Of a stretch of DNA of 64,000 nt, positions 26,094 through 34,022 are shown one piece after another. This stretch comes from CALMEC01 sp964393105 (GTDB lineage Bacteria; Actinomycetota; Thermoleophilia; Miltoncostaeales; Miltoncostaeaceae), in assembly GCA_964393105.1 (NCBI GenBank), contig CAYMSM010000040.1, positions 28,431 through 92,430 of the forward strand, written 5' to 3'. The notes under the pieces were generated by a model. That model was not told where the DNA came from. It saw nothing but the letters and a program-made list of their open reading frames with translations, and did not search any database. Position numbers and translations under genes: made by a program. How positions within the stretch are numbered: the first letter of the stretch is position 1; each line of letters opens with the position of its first letter.

Positions 26094-26710
26094 TCGTCGC
26101 CCGCGTCGGACGGGGGCGCCGGCACCTCACGCAAACCCGCTGGCGCCTCGGGCAGGTGGCCGGCTTCGACCAAGCGGGAACGAAGCTCGTCCGCCTGAGG
26201 GCCCGAGAGCTCGAACCGCTCGATGGATGGCAGATCGCCGCCGCCGCGAAGCCCGAACCGCTCCTGGAACGCCCGCGTGGTCCGGTAGCGCATCGCCCCA
26301 GTGGACGCGACCCGTCCCGCCTCCTCGAGCAGACCACGGTCGACCAGGTTCGCGACAGTAGAGTCGACCGACACCCCGCGAAGGCGCCCGATGTCGGGAC
26401 GGCTGACCGGCTCCAGGTACGCGACGACGGCCAGGGTCTCCAGGGCGGCCGGCGACAGGCGGTCCTCGGGCGGTCGACGGCGCAACCGATCACACACGTC
26501 CTCCAAGTCCGCCCGGGTGCGCATCGCGAAGCCACCGGCGATCTCGGCGATCTCCAATCCCCCGCCCTCGGAATGGCGCTCCATCACCTCGACGATTCCG
26601 GCCCGGGTCACGTCGCGATCGGCCTCGACAAGGTCGGCCAGGACACCGAGCCCAAGCGGCTCGGGACTCAGAAACAGCAGGGCCTCGATCTTGCGTGCGG
26701 TCTCGGTCAC
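26090..26710 (-). CDS. scpB: Segregation and condensation protein B
   Basis: Partner of the SMC-ScpA complex that organises the chromosome. The 206 residues contain two winged-helix domains: KIEALLFLSPEPLGL at the start, and LAVVAYLEPVSRPDIGRLRGV in the second domain, followed by LVDRGLLEEAGR. The C-terminus is a Pro/Ala-rich tail. It overlaps scpA and rluB by 4 bp on each side. Confidence 0.93.
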   Translation of the reverse strand: MTETARKIEALLFLSPEPLGLGVLADLVEADRDVTRAGIVEVMERHSEGGGLEIAEIAGGFAMRTRADLEDVCDRLRRRPPEDRLSPAALETLAVVAYLEPVSRPDIGRLRGVSVDSTVANLVDRGLLEEAGRVASTGAMRYRTTRAFQERFGLRGGGDLPSIERFELSGPQADELRSRLVEAGHLPEAPAGLREVPAPPSDAGDE

Positions 26711-27426
26711 CGGCGGGCGATGGTGATGTCGCCGAACGGAACCGCCTGGCTCAAGCGAACCTCGCCGCGCCTGGCGAGCTCCAGCGCCGCTACCAGCGTC
26801 AGTGCCTCCTCAAGCGGCGTGCGCCCGTCGACCACCGCGTCGAAGCTGACGTCCCGACCGAACGCGAGGGCATCGCGGAGCCGGCCCAGGAGCTCGGGCA
26901 TGCTGACGCGGGCCTGCCCCATGTGGGTGAGCGACGGCTCGGGACGGGCGTGCAACATCCGCTGAAGGGCTTCGACCAGCTCACGCGGGTCGCCTTTGAG
27001 CGGCAGGGGCGCAGCGCCACGCTCGAGTGGCACGCGCCGGTAGCGCGCACCTGCGGTCGCCTCTGCCCTCTCGGCAAGCCATGCCGCGGCAGCCTGGAAC
27101 GGCGCGTAGGCGATGAGCCGGGCGACGAGCCGCTCGCGCGCCTCGGCGGCATCGGGATCGGGCTCGTCCTCCCCGGGTTCGCCTAGTAGCCGCCGTGCCT
27201 TGAGCTCGGCCATCGCCGCGAGCACGACGACGAGCTCGCTCGTGGTCGCAGCATCCCACCGCTCGCCCGCGTGTTCGCCGAGCGCGGCGTGGATCAGTTC
27301 CGCTAGCGGGAGTTCGAACAGGTCGACCTCCTCGCGGATGACGAGCGTGAGCAGCAGGTCGAACGGCCCCTGGAAGAGATCGAGCTCGACGTCCTGTTGA
27401 AGGGGGTCTGATACCGCCATCGCCAT
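26707..27426 (-). CDS. scpA: Segregation and condensation protein A
   Basis: Kleisin subunit that bridges SMC heads. The 239-residue protein opens with the ScpA signature LDLFQGPFDLLLTLVIREEVDLFELPLAEL, given here in pieces: DLFQGPFDLLL near residue 16, then EEVDLFELPL. A helical middle (AMAELKARRLLGEP) and the winged-helix C-terminus (LALELARRGEV region) follow. Starts at 27426 and 27420 are both ATG; I take the first. The much longer open frame upstream overlaps trpS and is not used. Confidence 0.93.
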   Translation of the reverse strand: MAMAVSDPLQQDVELDLFQGPFDLLLTLVIREEVDLFELPLAELIHAALGEHAGERWDAATTSELVVVLAAMAELKARRLLGEPGEDEPDPDAAEARERLVARLIAYAPFQAAAAWLAERAEATAGARYRRVPLERGAAPLPLKGDPRELVEALQRMLHARPEPSLTHMGQARVSMPELLGRLRDALAFGRDVSFDAVVDGRTPLEEALTLVAALELARRGEVRLSQAVPFGDITIARR

Positions 27427-27455
27427 CGAGGATACCGGCACGGTCGGAGGGTGTG

Positions 27456-28451
27456 TCACGCTCCCAACAGTCCGACCGCGCCGCGCACCGACGCCATGGT
27501 CGTGACCGCGATCTCGCGTGCCCGGTCGGCCGATGCGGTCAGCCCGCGCATGACCTCGCCCGGATCGTTGACGAGCTCGGCGTGGCGTGCCTGGATCGGC
27601 GCGAGGAACGCCACGGTCGCGTCCAGGACGTCCTTCTTGAACGCGCCGTACTGGCTCCCCGAATAGCGTTCCTCGAGCCCGGGCACCGTGGTGTCGGTCA
27701 CGGCCGCCAGGATCTCGAGCAAGGCGGTGACACCGGGTTTGGAATCGTCGGCCCGGACCTCTGCGCCCGAGTCGGTCACAGCACCCATGATCTTCTTCTT
27801 GAGGCGCGACGGCGGGTCGGACAGCCAGATGGTGCCGAGCTCGGTCCCCCCGCTCTTGGACATCTTGCTCGTGGGCTCCTGCAAGTCCATGATCCGCGCC
27901 CCGACCCGTGGGATCGACGACTGGGGCACCACGAACGTCTCGCCGTATCGTCCGTTGAAGCGGATCGCCACGTCGCGCATCAGCTCCAGGTGCTGGCGCT
28001 GGTCGTCGCCGACCGGCACGCGGTGGGCGTTGTACAGCAGCACGTCCGCGGCCTGCAGCACCGGGTAGGCGAACAGGCCGACGCTGACCGACTCCTGACC
28101 GCCGGACTTCTCCTTGAACTGGGTCATGCGCCGGACCTCGCCGAACGTCGCGGTGCAGTTGAGGACCCACGCAAGCTCGGTGTGCTCGCGTACGTGGCTC
28201 TGCACGAACAGGATGCTGCGCTCGGGGTCGACGCCGACCGCCATCAACAGGGTCGCCATCGCGAGGGTCGCCTCGCGCAGCTCCGCCGGCTCGTACGGCA
28301 CCGTGATCGAATGCAGGTCGACCACGCAGTACAGGCACTCGTGGGTCTCCTGATCAGTCACCCAATGGCGGAACGCCCCGAGCAGGTTGCCCAGGTGCGG
28401 CACCCCGGTCGGCTGGACGCCCGAGAAGACCCGTTCGCGTGTCGGTGCCAT
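27456..28451 (-). CDS. trpS: Tryptophanyl-tRNA synthetase
   Basis: Charges tRNA-Trp. Class I signatures: SGVQPTGVPHLGN near residue 10 (HIGH-like) and KMSKSGG near residue 205. GDDQRQHLELMRD is the family's dimer and substrate region. Length is 331 residues from the ATG at 28451. The frame extends upstream to 29144, but that portion lies over the divergent CPBP gene. It is the first gene of the minus-strand series ending at aroH. Confidence 0.96.
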   Translation of the reverse strand: MAPTRERVFSGVQPTGVPHLGNLLGAFRHWVTDQETHECLYCVVDLHSITVPYEPAELREATLAMATLLMAVGVDPERSILFVQSHVREHTELAWVLNCTATFGEVRRMTQFKEKSGGQESVSVGLFAYPVLQAADVLLYNAHRVPVGDDQRQHLELMRDVAIRFNGRYGETFVVPQSSIPRVGARIMDLQEPTSKMSKSGGTELGTIWLSDPPSRLKKKIMGAVTDSGAEVRADDSKPGVTALLEILAAVTDTTVPGLEERYSGSQYGAFKKDVLDATVAFLAPIQARHAELVNDPGEVMRGLTASADRAREIAVTTMASVRGAVGLLGA

Positions 28452-28515
28452 CGGCGCGCGATCATAGTCGACGGCCGCGGGTGCGCTCGCGGCGAGCGCC
28501 CCTACACTGCCGGTG

Positions 28516-29277
28516 ATGTCGACCGAACAGTTCCCGGCCGCGCGGACGCAAGGCCCTGCGAACGAGCGGGGTCCCCAGCTTCGCATCCTGGGACCGCTGC
28601 TGATCGTGCTGGCGGCGTTCGTGCTGAGCGTGATCGTGTTCGGCGTGCTGAAGACGTTCGGCCTGTCGGACGACTCGGGCGAGTCCATCGCCGCGTTCAC
28701 CGGAAGCCTGGCGATCCTGGGCTTCGGGCTTCTGGCCAGGGCGCGGTTGCCCGCCCACGAGCGGCGACAGACGCTGAGCTTACGGTGGTCGCTTCCCGCA
28801 GCGCTCGCGATCGGCCTGGCCCTGGGGATCGCCGCCCGCATCGCCATCGGCATCGTCGTCAGCGTGGGACAGGCGGTCGATTCGAGCGTCTGTCGCAAGC
28901 TGCTCGAGCTCGACGACGAACTGGTGCCGCCCGCCCTGTGGCACAAGGTCCTGCTGACCCTCGCGTTGGTGGTGCTCGCGCCGCTGGGCGAGGAGCTCGT
29001 GTTCCGGGGGCTCTTCCTGCGGGGCCTCGTCCGGCGGATGTCGTTCCCCATCGCCGCCGTCATTTCAGGCGTGGTTTTCAGCGTCGCACATCCCCAGTAC
29101 TGGACCCTGTGGCCGCTCCTCATCGGGATCTCGCTGTTCGGCATCGTCGCGGCGTTCGTCTACCGGACGATGGGCTACCCTGCCAATGTGATGATGCACG
29201 CGGTCTTCAACGGAATCGCCGCCATGTTCCTGTTCAGCGACTTCGGCATCGATCAGCAAGACATCTCGTGCAATTGA
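28516..29277 (+). CDS. CPBP family intramembrane metalloprotease
   Basis: A 253-residue membrane protein with about six hydrophobic spans. The CPBP (Abi) motifs are intact: EELVFRGLF (EExxxR) near residue 160, FSVAHPQ near residue 193, and HAVFN near residue 237, which supply the Glu and His of the metal site. Family members cleave peptides in the membrane or act in prenyl-protein processing; the substrate here is unknown. The ATG at 28516 follows a GTG one codon upstream. It is divergent from trpS and 26 bp ahead of a secreted zincin. Confidence 0.92.
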   Translation: MSTEQFPAARTQGPANERGPQLRILGPLLIVLAAFVLSVIVFGVLKTFGLSDDSGESIAAFTGSLAILGFGLLARARLPAHERRQTLSLRWSLPAALAIGLALGIAARIAIGIVVSVGQAVDSSVCRKLLELDDELVPPALWHKVLLTLALVVLAPLGEELVFRGLFLRGLVRRMSFPIAAVISGVVFSVAHPQYWTLWPLLIGISLFGIVAAFVYRTMGYPANVMMHAVFNGIAAMFLFSDFGIDQQDISCN

Positions 29278-29303
29278 GATCGACCGCGACGACCGTCCCG
29301 GCA

Positions 29304-30851
29304 ATGTGGCGATGTCGGACGTTGACGGTGCTCGTCGGCTTCGTGGCCCTCGGCATCGCGACCGGGGCACTCGGCGCGACCGGCAAGCCCGTCGTCCCGG
29401 CGGACAATCCGCCCCGGGAGATCAAGCCGATACGAGATGCGGGGCTCGTGTGTCGCACGGATACGCCCAACTTCCGCGCCTGGTGGGGCGAGACGCCCGG
29501 AGCCGTCGGCGCAGCCCCTGGGGCCGACGGCAACTGCACCACGTTGCCTCCCGTCGTCCCGGACACGCTGGCGGTGGCAGAGGCGATTCGACTGGCATCG
29601 AACGCAGCCGGCTTTCCCGCCATCGTCGGCGACCGGGCACTCGTGTTCAGGCGCGACGGCGTGTGGTACCGGCGCACCGTGCGCACCCGGCCGACGGCTC
29701 GGGCGACAACGCTCGGTCGGATCGCACCGACGACCCGCGGACGCCTGCTCGCCGGTCTGCGCGCGACCGAGCGCAAGCGTGTCTACCGCGGGCTCCCCTC
29801 CCGTCTTGTCAGGCGGCTCAAGAGCGACGTCACGCGAGCGCTTTCCGGACGACCCCGGGACTTCGTCGGCGGTGACCGCCGGGTGGACGTCATGTTCGAC
29901 GGCACCGGCGCCACTGGACTCGTCAACCCCACCGTCGTCGGTCGGGCTCCGTGCACGCAGTCGGTCGCCACATCGGGGCGCAGGGCGTTCGTGTCGGGAT
30001 CATTCATCCTCTTCACCCCGGATGCCGCCGTACCACGGGCAGTCCTCGCCCACGAGCTCTTCCACACCGTCCAATGCATCCTGGGCCTGCCCGGGGGCAC
30101 ACCCGCGCTCGTCGGCGAGGGCACCGCGGAGTGGCACGCCGCGACCTTCGAGCCCGTCGATTTCGCCGGTGCGCAGATCGCTCAGGGCAACGCTGTGAGC
30201 GTCACCGGTGGGGCGGCCCGGGCCATCTCGTTCTGCAACAACTTCGATCCGACCAGCACCACCGGCTTGGACGGCTACCGCGCTTTCGGCGTCTGGTCCG
30301 CGCTCGAGATCGCCTCGCCGGGAACGGTCCTGGGGGTGCTGACCGCGGGCGCCGCCACGCCGTTCGCCACGACGCAAGCGGTCATCGGCCACATCGGTGA
30401 TGCGCGCTGGTCGGAGGCGCTGCTTGTGGCGACGCGCGAGATCTGCGGCAACCTCCGCACCCCGTCGGGACAGACGGTGTTCCCACCGGGGATCCGCGTG
30501 TTCTTCGGCGCCAATCCTGGCACGCCGGGCGCGCAACCAGCCGCCCCGGCCATGGTCACGCTGGCGCCAGGCGGGGTCCGGTCGATCCCCGTCGGCTGGC
30601 CTCCCACAGACCCGCCTTCCACGACAGTGACGCTCCAGGTCACGGCTCCCGGGATCGACCCGGCGACAGTCGCCGCGCGCACGTTCGTCCACGTCGCAGG
30701 TGCGCTCGCCCCTGTCGGCCCGGACGCCACCGGCAGCGCCGCCATGCTGTCGGGCGCCCAGGTCACGGCACAGGGCGGAGCGGTGACCATGGCAAACCCC
30801 TCCAGCGTCGCCCCGCTCACGATCACGGTGAGCGTGACCATGACCCCTTGA
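29304..30851 (+). CDS. Secreted zincin-like metallopeptidase (putative)
   Basis: 515 residues with an N-terminal signal (LTVLVGFVALGIATGALGA). The core AHELFHTVQ near residue 250 is an HExxH zinc site, and GEGTAEWHA about 20 residues later supplies a plausible third Glu ligand, as in gluzincins of the peptidase-MA type. A C-terminal beta-sandwich-like region (TVTLQVTAPGIDPATV and similar) may bind a surface. Even cysteine number suggests disulfides outside the cell. The ATG at 29304 is preferred; the open frame runs back more than 1.8 kb over trpS and the CPBP gene without meaning. Substrate unknown. Confidence 0.75.
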   Translation: MWRCRTLTVLVGFVALGIATGALGATGKPVVPADNPPREIKPIRDAGLVCRTDTPNFRAWWGETPGAVGAAPGADGNCTTLPPVVPDTLAVAEAIRLASNAAGFPAIVGDRALVFRRDGVWYRRTVRTRPTARATTLGRIAPTTRGRLLAGLRATERKRVYRGLPSRLVRRLKSDVTRALSGRPRDFVGGDRRVDVMFDGTGATGLVNPTVVGRAPCTQSVATSGRRAFVSGSFILFTPDAAVPRAVLAHELFHTVQCILGLPGGTPALVGEGTAEWHAATFEPVDFAGAQIAQGNAVSVTGGAARAISFCNNFDPTSTTGLDGYRAFGVWSALEIASPGTVLGVLTAGAATPFATTQAVIGHIGDARWSEALLVATREICGNLRTPSGQTVFPPGIRVFFGANPGTPGAQPAAPAMVTLAPGGVRSIPVGWPPTDPPSTTVTLQVTAPGIDPATVAARTFVHVAGALAPVGPDATGSAAMLSGAQVTAQGGAVTMANPSSVAPLTITVSVTMTP

Positions 30852-30905
30852 CCTGAGCGGAGCGGATGGTCGAGAATCTTGGTTCGAAAAGGGGGGGGCT
30901 CCACC

Positions 30906-31808
30906 ATGCGAACCGACGTGACAATCCCGAGTTGCGGGCTCGAGCTGGCAGGCTGGCTCTACGTCCCAGACGGCATGAAAAAGAAGGAGACCCGGCCCGC
31001 CATCGTGATGGCGCATGGCCTGTCGGCCGTCAAGGAGATGTACCTCGACGCCTTCGCGGAGCGCTTCTGCGCAGCGGGCTTCGTCGTGACCGTCTTCGAT
31101 TACCGCAACCAGGGAGCCTCGCCGGGCGAGCCGCGGGGGCAGATCTTTCCGGACGACCAGCATGACGACTACCGCAACGCGATCACGTGGACACAGACCC
31201 GGTCCGAAGTCGACGCCGACCGTATCGGCATCTGGGGATCGAGCTACTCGGGTGGCCACGTGATCCAGGTCGCGGCGTTCGACCGTCGCGTCAAGTGCGC
31301 CGCCTGCCAGGTGCCGCTCGTCGACGGCATCGAGAATGTCCGTAGGCTCGTCCGAGCCGACGTGGTTCCCGCGTTCCGTGCGCTCCTCAACGAGGAGCGT
31401 GCCGCCCGCGCGACCGACCCCGGCAAGGTCAGCTACTTCCCGGTGGTCTCGGAGGACTGCAACGGATGTGTGCTCCCCACGCCCGACTCGTGGGCGTGGT
31501 TTTCTGAGACCGGCAAGACGCGCGCCCCGAACTGGAAGAACGAGATGACGTGGGAATCCGTGGAGAAGCTCATCGAGTACCGCCCGGGCGCGCACATCCA
31601 CCTGATCTCCCCCACCCCGTTCTTGATGGTCGTCGCGAGCGACGACGTGCTGACACCGACGGACCTCGCGCTCGCAGTGTTCCAGAGCGCGCGTGAGCCC
31701 AAGAAGCTCGTCGTGCTGCCTGGAGGTCACTTCGACGCATATGTCGAGCCGCACATCGAACGCTCCGCCGGCGCGGCGATCGATTGGTTCACCACGCACC
31801 TGATCTGA
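30906..31808 (+). CDS. Alpha/beta hydrolase (dienelactone-hydrolase/acyl-peptidase-like)
   Basis: A 300-residue cytoplasmic alpha/beta-hydrolase with a complete triad: nucleophile elbow GSSYSGG near residue 113, acid in VASDDVLTPTD near residue 250, and histidine in LPGGHFDAY near residue 279. The oxyanion segment is MAHGLSAVKEMY and YRNQGAS follows. A cap region between strands six and seven carries DCNGCVLPTPDSW. Similar proteins act on esters or small peptides; the substrate cannot be told. The ATG at 30906 is preceded by a run of seven G that can act as ribosome site; a GTG/ATG nine codons upstream is less likely. Confidence 0.85.
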   Translation: MRTDVTIPSCGLELAGWLYVPDGMKKKETRPAIVMAHGLSAVKEMYLDAFAERFCAAGFVVTVFDYRNQGASPGEPRGQIFPDDQHDDYRNAITWTQTRSEVDADRIGIWGSSYSGGHVIQVAAFDRRVKCAACQVPLVDGIENVRRLVRADVVPAFRALLNEERAARATDPGKVSYFPVVSEDCNGCVLPTPDSWAWFSETGKTRAPNWKNEMTWESVEKLIEYRPGAHIHLISPTPFLMVVASDDVLTPTDLALAVFQSAREPKKLVVLPGGHFDAYVEPHIERSAGAAIDWFTTHLI

Positions 31809-31896
31809 GTCGCCGCGGGCGCTCTGAGCGTCAAGCGACACGACATGCGTCTGGCGCATCGTTGACACCGTTCGAGGTAGGTGGAAGCCTCGCCCT

Positions 31897-33099
31897 GTGC
31901 GTGAACTTTCGGCGTCCTTTCGACCGCGCCCGGTTGTGCGCGACTCGCCCGGCGCCCGGGCTGTGCGTCCGGCACGACGATGGGGCGCAGTCGTCGGGAC
32001 CCTTATCGCAGCTGCCGCGATCGCCGTCTCGGCTCCCCTCGCGGTGGGCGCACCCACAGGTCTCGTGGTGAGCACGAGTTCAAACCGGGCAAACCCGGTC
32101 GCTCTGGGCGGGGCGTCCCTGAGCGGCAACCGGTATATCTTCGTCACCGGGTACTCGCTGGCCCGGCGCGTGCGGTTCACGCTCGACGGCGGGTCGTCGG
32201 TGACGCGGTCCTCGCCGTTCGACTACGCCGGCACGAGAACCAACGGGCGGGCGAACGCCCTCGACACCACCCGCCTCGTCGACGGATCGCACACGCTCAC
32301 CGCGACGGTCACCCGAAGCAGTGGGGCCGTGATCGCCAACCTGGTGGGAACGTTCACGGTCACCAATCAGGCCCCGGCGCCGCCTTCCCCACCGCCACCC
32401 CCTGTGGTGACGAGCAACTTCGTCGTTCCTGCGTACTTCTACCCGGGCGCATACTGGACCCGGATGTGCGCGAGCCTGCCAACGGGAGCAATCGCCATCA
32501 TGAATCCCAGCTCCGGCCCGGGGACCGCCACGGATGCCGCGTACACGGCCGCGGTCACCGACTGCCGTTTGCGGGGGATCAGGGTCATCGGATATGTCCA
32601 CACGTCCTACGGGTTCCGGACCGCCAGCGACGTGCGCGCGGAGGTAGACGCGTACTTCGCTCGGTACCCCGTCGACGGAATCTTCTTCGACGAGGCTTCG
32701 GCTGACCCGAACACCCAGTCGTACTACGCATCGCTCTACCAGTACGTCCATGCCAAGAGCACCGGCTTGTTGACGGTCGTCACCAACCCGGGCGTTGCCG
32801 CCGCGACGCCCTGGCAACTCGACGGCGGTACGGCGGACATCGTGAACGTCTTCGAGGGGAGCCCGTCTTCGTTCGGCTCGTGGAGCCCACCTGCCTGGGT
32901 CGCCGGGCGTAACCCAGCGAGCCTCGCGGCCATCATCTACGCGGCGGAGACGACGTTCGTCATGCAGACGGCGTGCGCCCGGGCCAAGAGCCTCAACCTC
33001 GGCTGGACGTACGTCACCACGGACGTGCTCCCCAACCCGTTCGACATCCTGCCCGCAGACTCATACTGGTCGGCCGAACTCTCTGCCTGCGGTCCTTGA
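31897..33099 (+). CDS. Secreted spherulin-4-like protein (putative glycoside hydrolase fold)
   Basis: 400 residues: a basic N-terminus, a signal/anchor helix (AVVGTLIAAAAIAVSAPLAVGA near residues 31-52), an Ig-like beta domain of about 100 residues, a proline-rich linker (PAPPSPPPPP), then a barrel-like domain of about 230 residues. The latter resembles the spherulation-specific family 4: VPAYFYPGAYW, IAIMNPSSGPG, GYVHTSYGFR, DGIFFDEAS and VTNPG. Homologous domains are implicated in exopolysaccharide (galactosaminogalactan/Pel-type) cleavage, and the FFDE acidic pair fits a glycosidase. Exported and possibly membrane-tethered. GTG start at 31897. Confidence 0.8.
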   Translation: MRELSASFRPRPVVRDSPGARAVRPARRWGAVVGTLIAAAAIAVSAPLAVGAPTGLVVSTSSNRANPVALGGASLSGNRYIFVTGYSLARRVRFTLDGGSSVTRSSPFDYAGTRTNGRANALDTTRLVDGSHTLTATVTRSSGAVIANLVGTFTVTNQAPAPPSPPPPPVVTSNFVVPAYFYPGAYWTRMCASLPTGAIAIMNPSSGPGTATDAAYTAAVTDCRLRGIRVIGYVHTSYGFRTASDVRAEVDAYFARYPVDGIFFDEASADPNTQSYYASLYQYVHAKSTGLLTVVTNPGVAAATPWQLDGGTADIVNVFEGSPSSFGSWSPPAWVAGRNPASLAAIIYAAETTFVMQTACARAKSLNLGWTYVTTDVLPNPFDILPADSYWSAELSACGP

Positions 33100-33164
33100 T
33101 TCCAGCCGCGGTCAGCGTTTGGGTGGCCCGAAGGGCCGCGAGTGGGGCCTGGATGCGGTGCTGA

Positions 33165-33439
33165 GTCCGCAACGGAGGTGCGGACAGTTGTGCCCCCGGC
33201 GGCCGCTCGATCGCCCGAGGAGTCGCGCAGATGAAGCCCTCAGTGACGGGCTCTTAGCCTGGATCCACCGACAATCGTGGATGCGGGGCGTGCGGGCGCC
33301 GAGTCAGGCGGGTGCGGGGGAGCACCCGCAGGGTGCATCCTTCGGGTTGACCCCGAACCCGCATGGCGACGGCGATCCGCGCGCATCCGCGCCGCGAGGG
33401 GCGGTGGATCCAGGCTTAGTCCGCACCGGAGGTGCGGAC
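33165..33439. repeat. 21-bp direct repeat with hairpin potential flanking the MITE-like element
   Basis: GTCCGCAACGGAGGTGCGGA (from 33165) and GTCCGCACCGGAGGTGCGGA (from 33419) match except for one base and extend by a few more bases on each side (CTKAG before). Each forms a hairpin; the right copy has a perfect 9-bp stem and encodes the last residues of the MarR protein. The left copy is in non-coding DNA. The remainder of 33100-33415 contains the inserted element and no recognised gene. Confidence 0.6.
33253..33419. mobile_element. MITE-like element, 157 bp, with 13-bp terminal inverted repeats and CTTAG target duplication
   Basis: CCTGGATCCACCG at 33258-33270 is exactly inverted at 33402-33414 (CGGTGGATCCAGG). 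Both ends are bordered by CTTAG (33253-33257 and 33415-33419), a 5-bp direct repeat expected from transposition. The interior is non-coding, very GC-rich and partly self-complementary (for example GGTGCGGGG with CACCCGC). Size and structure fit a miniature inverted-repeat element mobilised in trans; no transposase is in the window. The right target copy contains the MarR stop codon. Confidence 0.7.
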
Positions 33440-33919
33440 TTGGGCGAGTATCCCGATGAGCTGGGTCGCGTCGTTCTCGGTCAGGCCGGCGAACGCGCCG
33501 AAGCCGGCGTCGCCGAGCGCGTGCGAGGACTCATCCACGAGCGCCCGTCCCGCCTCGGTGACGTAGACGAGTGAGACGCGCCCGTCCGCGGGGTCCGGGC
33601 GGCGCTCGACGAGCCCTGCCTCCTCGAGCTTGTCGACCAGGTAGGTCACGCTCGATCCATGCACCATCAGCAGGTCACGAAGGCGCATCGTCGGCAGGCA
33701 GCCGGCGCGCGTGAACGAGAGGAGCAGCAGCACCTCGTACCGCGAGACGTTGAGCCCGAAGGGTCGCAGCACCGACTCGATTGAGCGCATCGCCACGCTG
33801 TAGGCGCGGATCAGCGAGACGAGCCCGGAGAACCCTTGGGCGTCGGGATAGCGCTCTGCCCAGTGACGTACAGCCTCCTGAACCGGATCTCGTGAACGAA
33901 CGCTGTCGTCGTGACGCAC
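33416..33919 (-). CDS. MarR-family transcriptional regulator
   Basis: A 167-residue winged-helix dimeric repressor. The recognition region reads RPFGLNVSRYEVLLLLSF, then MRLRDLLMVHGSSVTYLVDKLEEAGLVERRPDPADGR in family order (helix, recognition helix, wing with the conserved D-x-R). GTG start at 33919. It is divergent from the mutase operon with 103 bp between starts that hold two operator-like palindromes, so it most likely represses that operon and itself, with an acyl-CoA or related acid as inducer (inferred). Its stop codon lies inside the target duplication of the MITE-like element. Confidence 0.93.
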   Translation of the reverse strand: MRHDDSVRSRDPVQEAVRHWAERYPDAQGFSGLVSLIRAYSVAMRSIESVLRPFGLNVSRYEVLLLLSFTRAGCLPTMRLRDLLMVHGSSVTYLVDKLEEAGLVERRPDPADGRVSLVYVTEAGRALVDESSHALGDAGFGAFAGLTENDATQLIGILAQVRTSGAD

Positions 33920-33934
33920 GCGGGCCTCTCAGAG

Positions 33935-33964
33935 TTGACAGATGTTCGGGTTTCCGAATACTAT
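33935..33964 (+). promoter_or_regulatory. Promoter of the acyl-CoA mutase operon
   Basis: TTGACA at 33935-33940 and TACTAT at 33959-33964 are near-consensus -35 and -10 boxes with an 18-bp spacer. The start codon of the mutase gene lies 58 bp after the -10 box. It is the best-looking promoter in the window. Confidence 0.75.
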
Positions 33965-33987
33965 CGTGTTGTTGCTCGGAACTCCGA
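33945..33987. promoter_or_regulatory. Two operator-like palindromes (probable MarR binding sites)
   Basis: TTCGGGTTTCCGAA at 33945-33958 and TCGGAACTCCGA at 33976-33987 are perfect inverted repeats. Aligned, both read NTCGGnnnTCCGAATA, and their centres are about 30 bp apart, three helical turns. The first fills the spacer between -35 and -10; the second lies just downstream of the -10 box. A repressor bound there would block the polymerase. The adjacent MarR gene is the obvious candidate. Confidence 0.7.
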
Positions 33988-34022
33988 ATAATTCGTTTCC
34001 CCCCGCATCGAGGACGCACCTG

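Noticed and set aside
27453..29303. Very long plus-strand open frame across trpS and the CPBP gene
   Set aside because: It is a shadow of high-GC minus- and plus-strand genes in another frame. Only the part from 29304, with a signal peptide and zinc motif, is taken as coding.
33165..33185. Left copy of the 21-bp repeat as part of the MITE ends
   Set aside because: It lies 68 bp outside the target duplication, and the right copy overlaps the MarR coding end, so it is not the terminal repeat of the inserted element.
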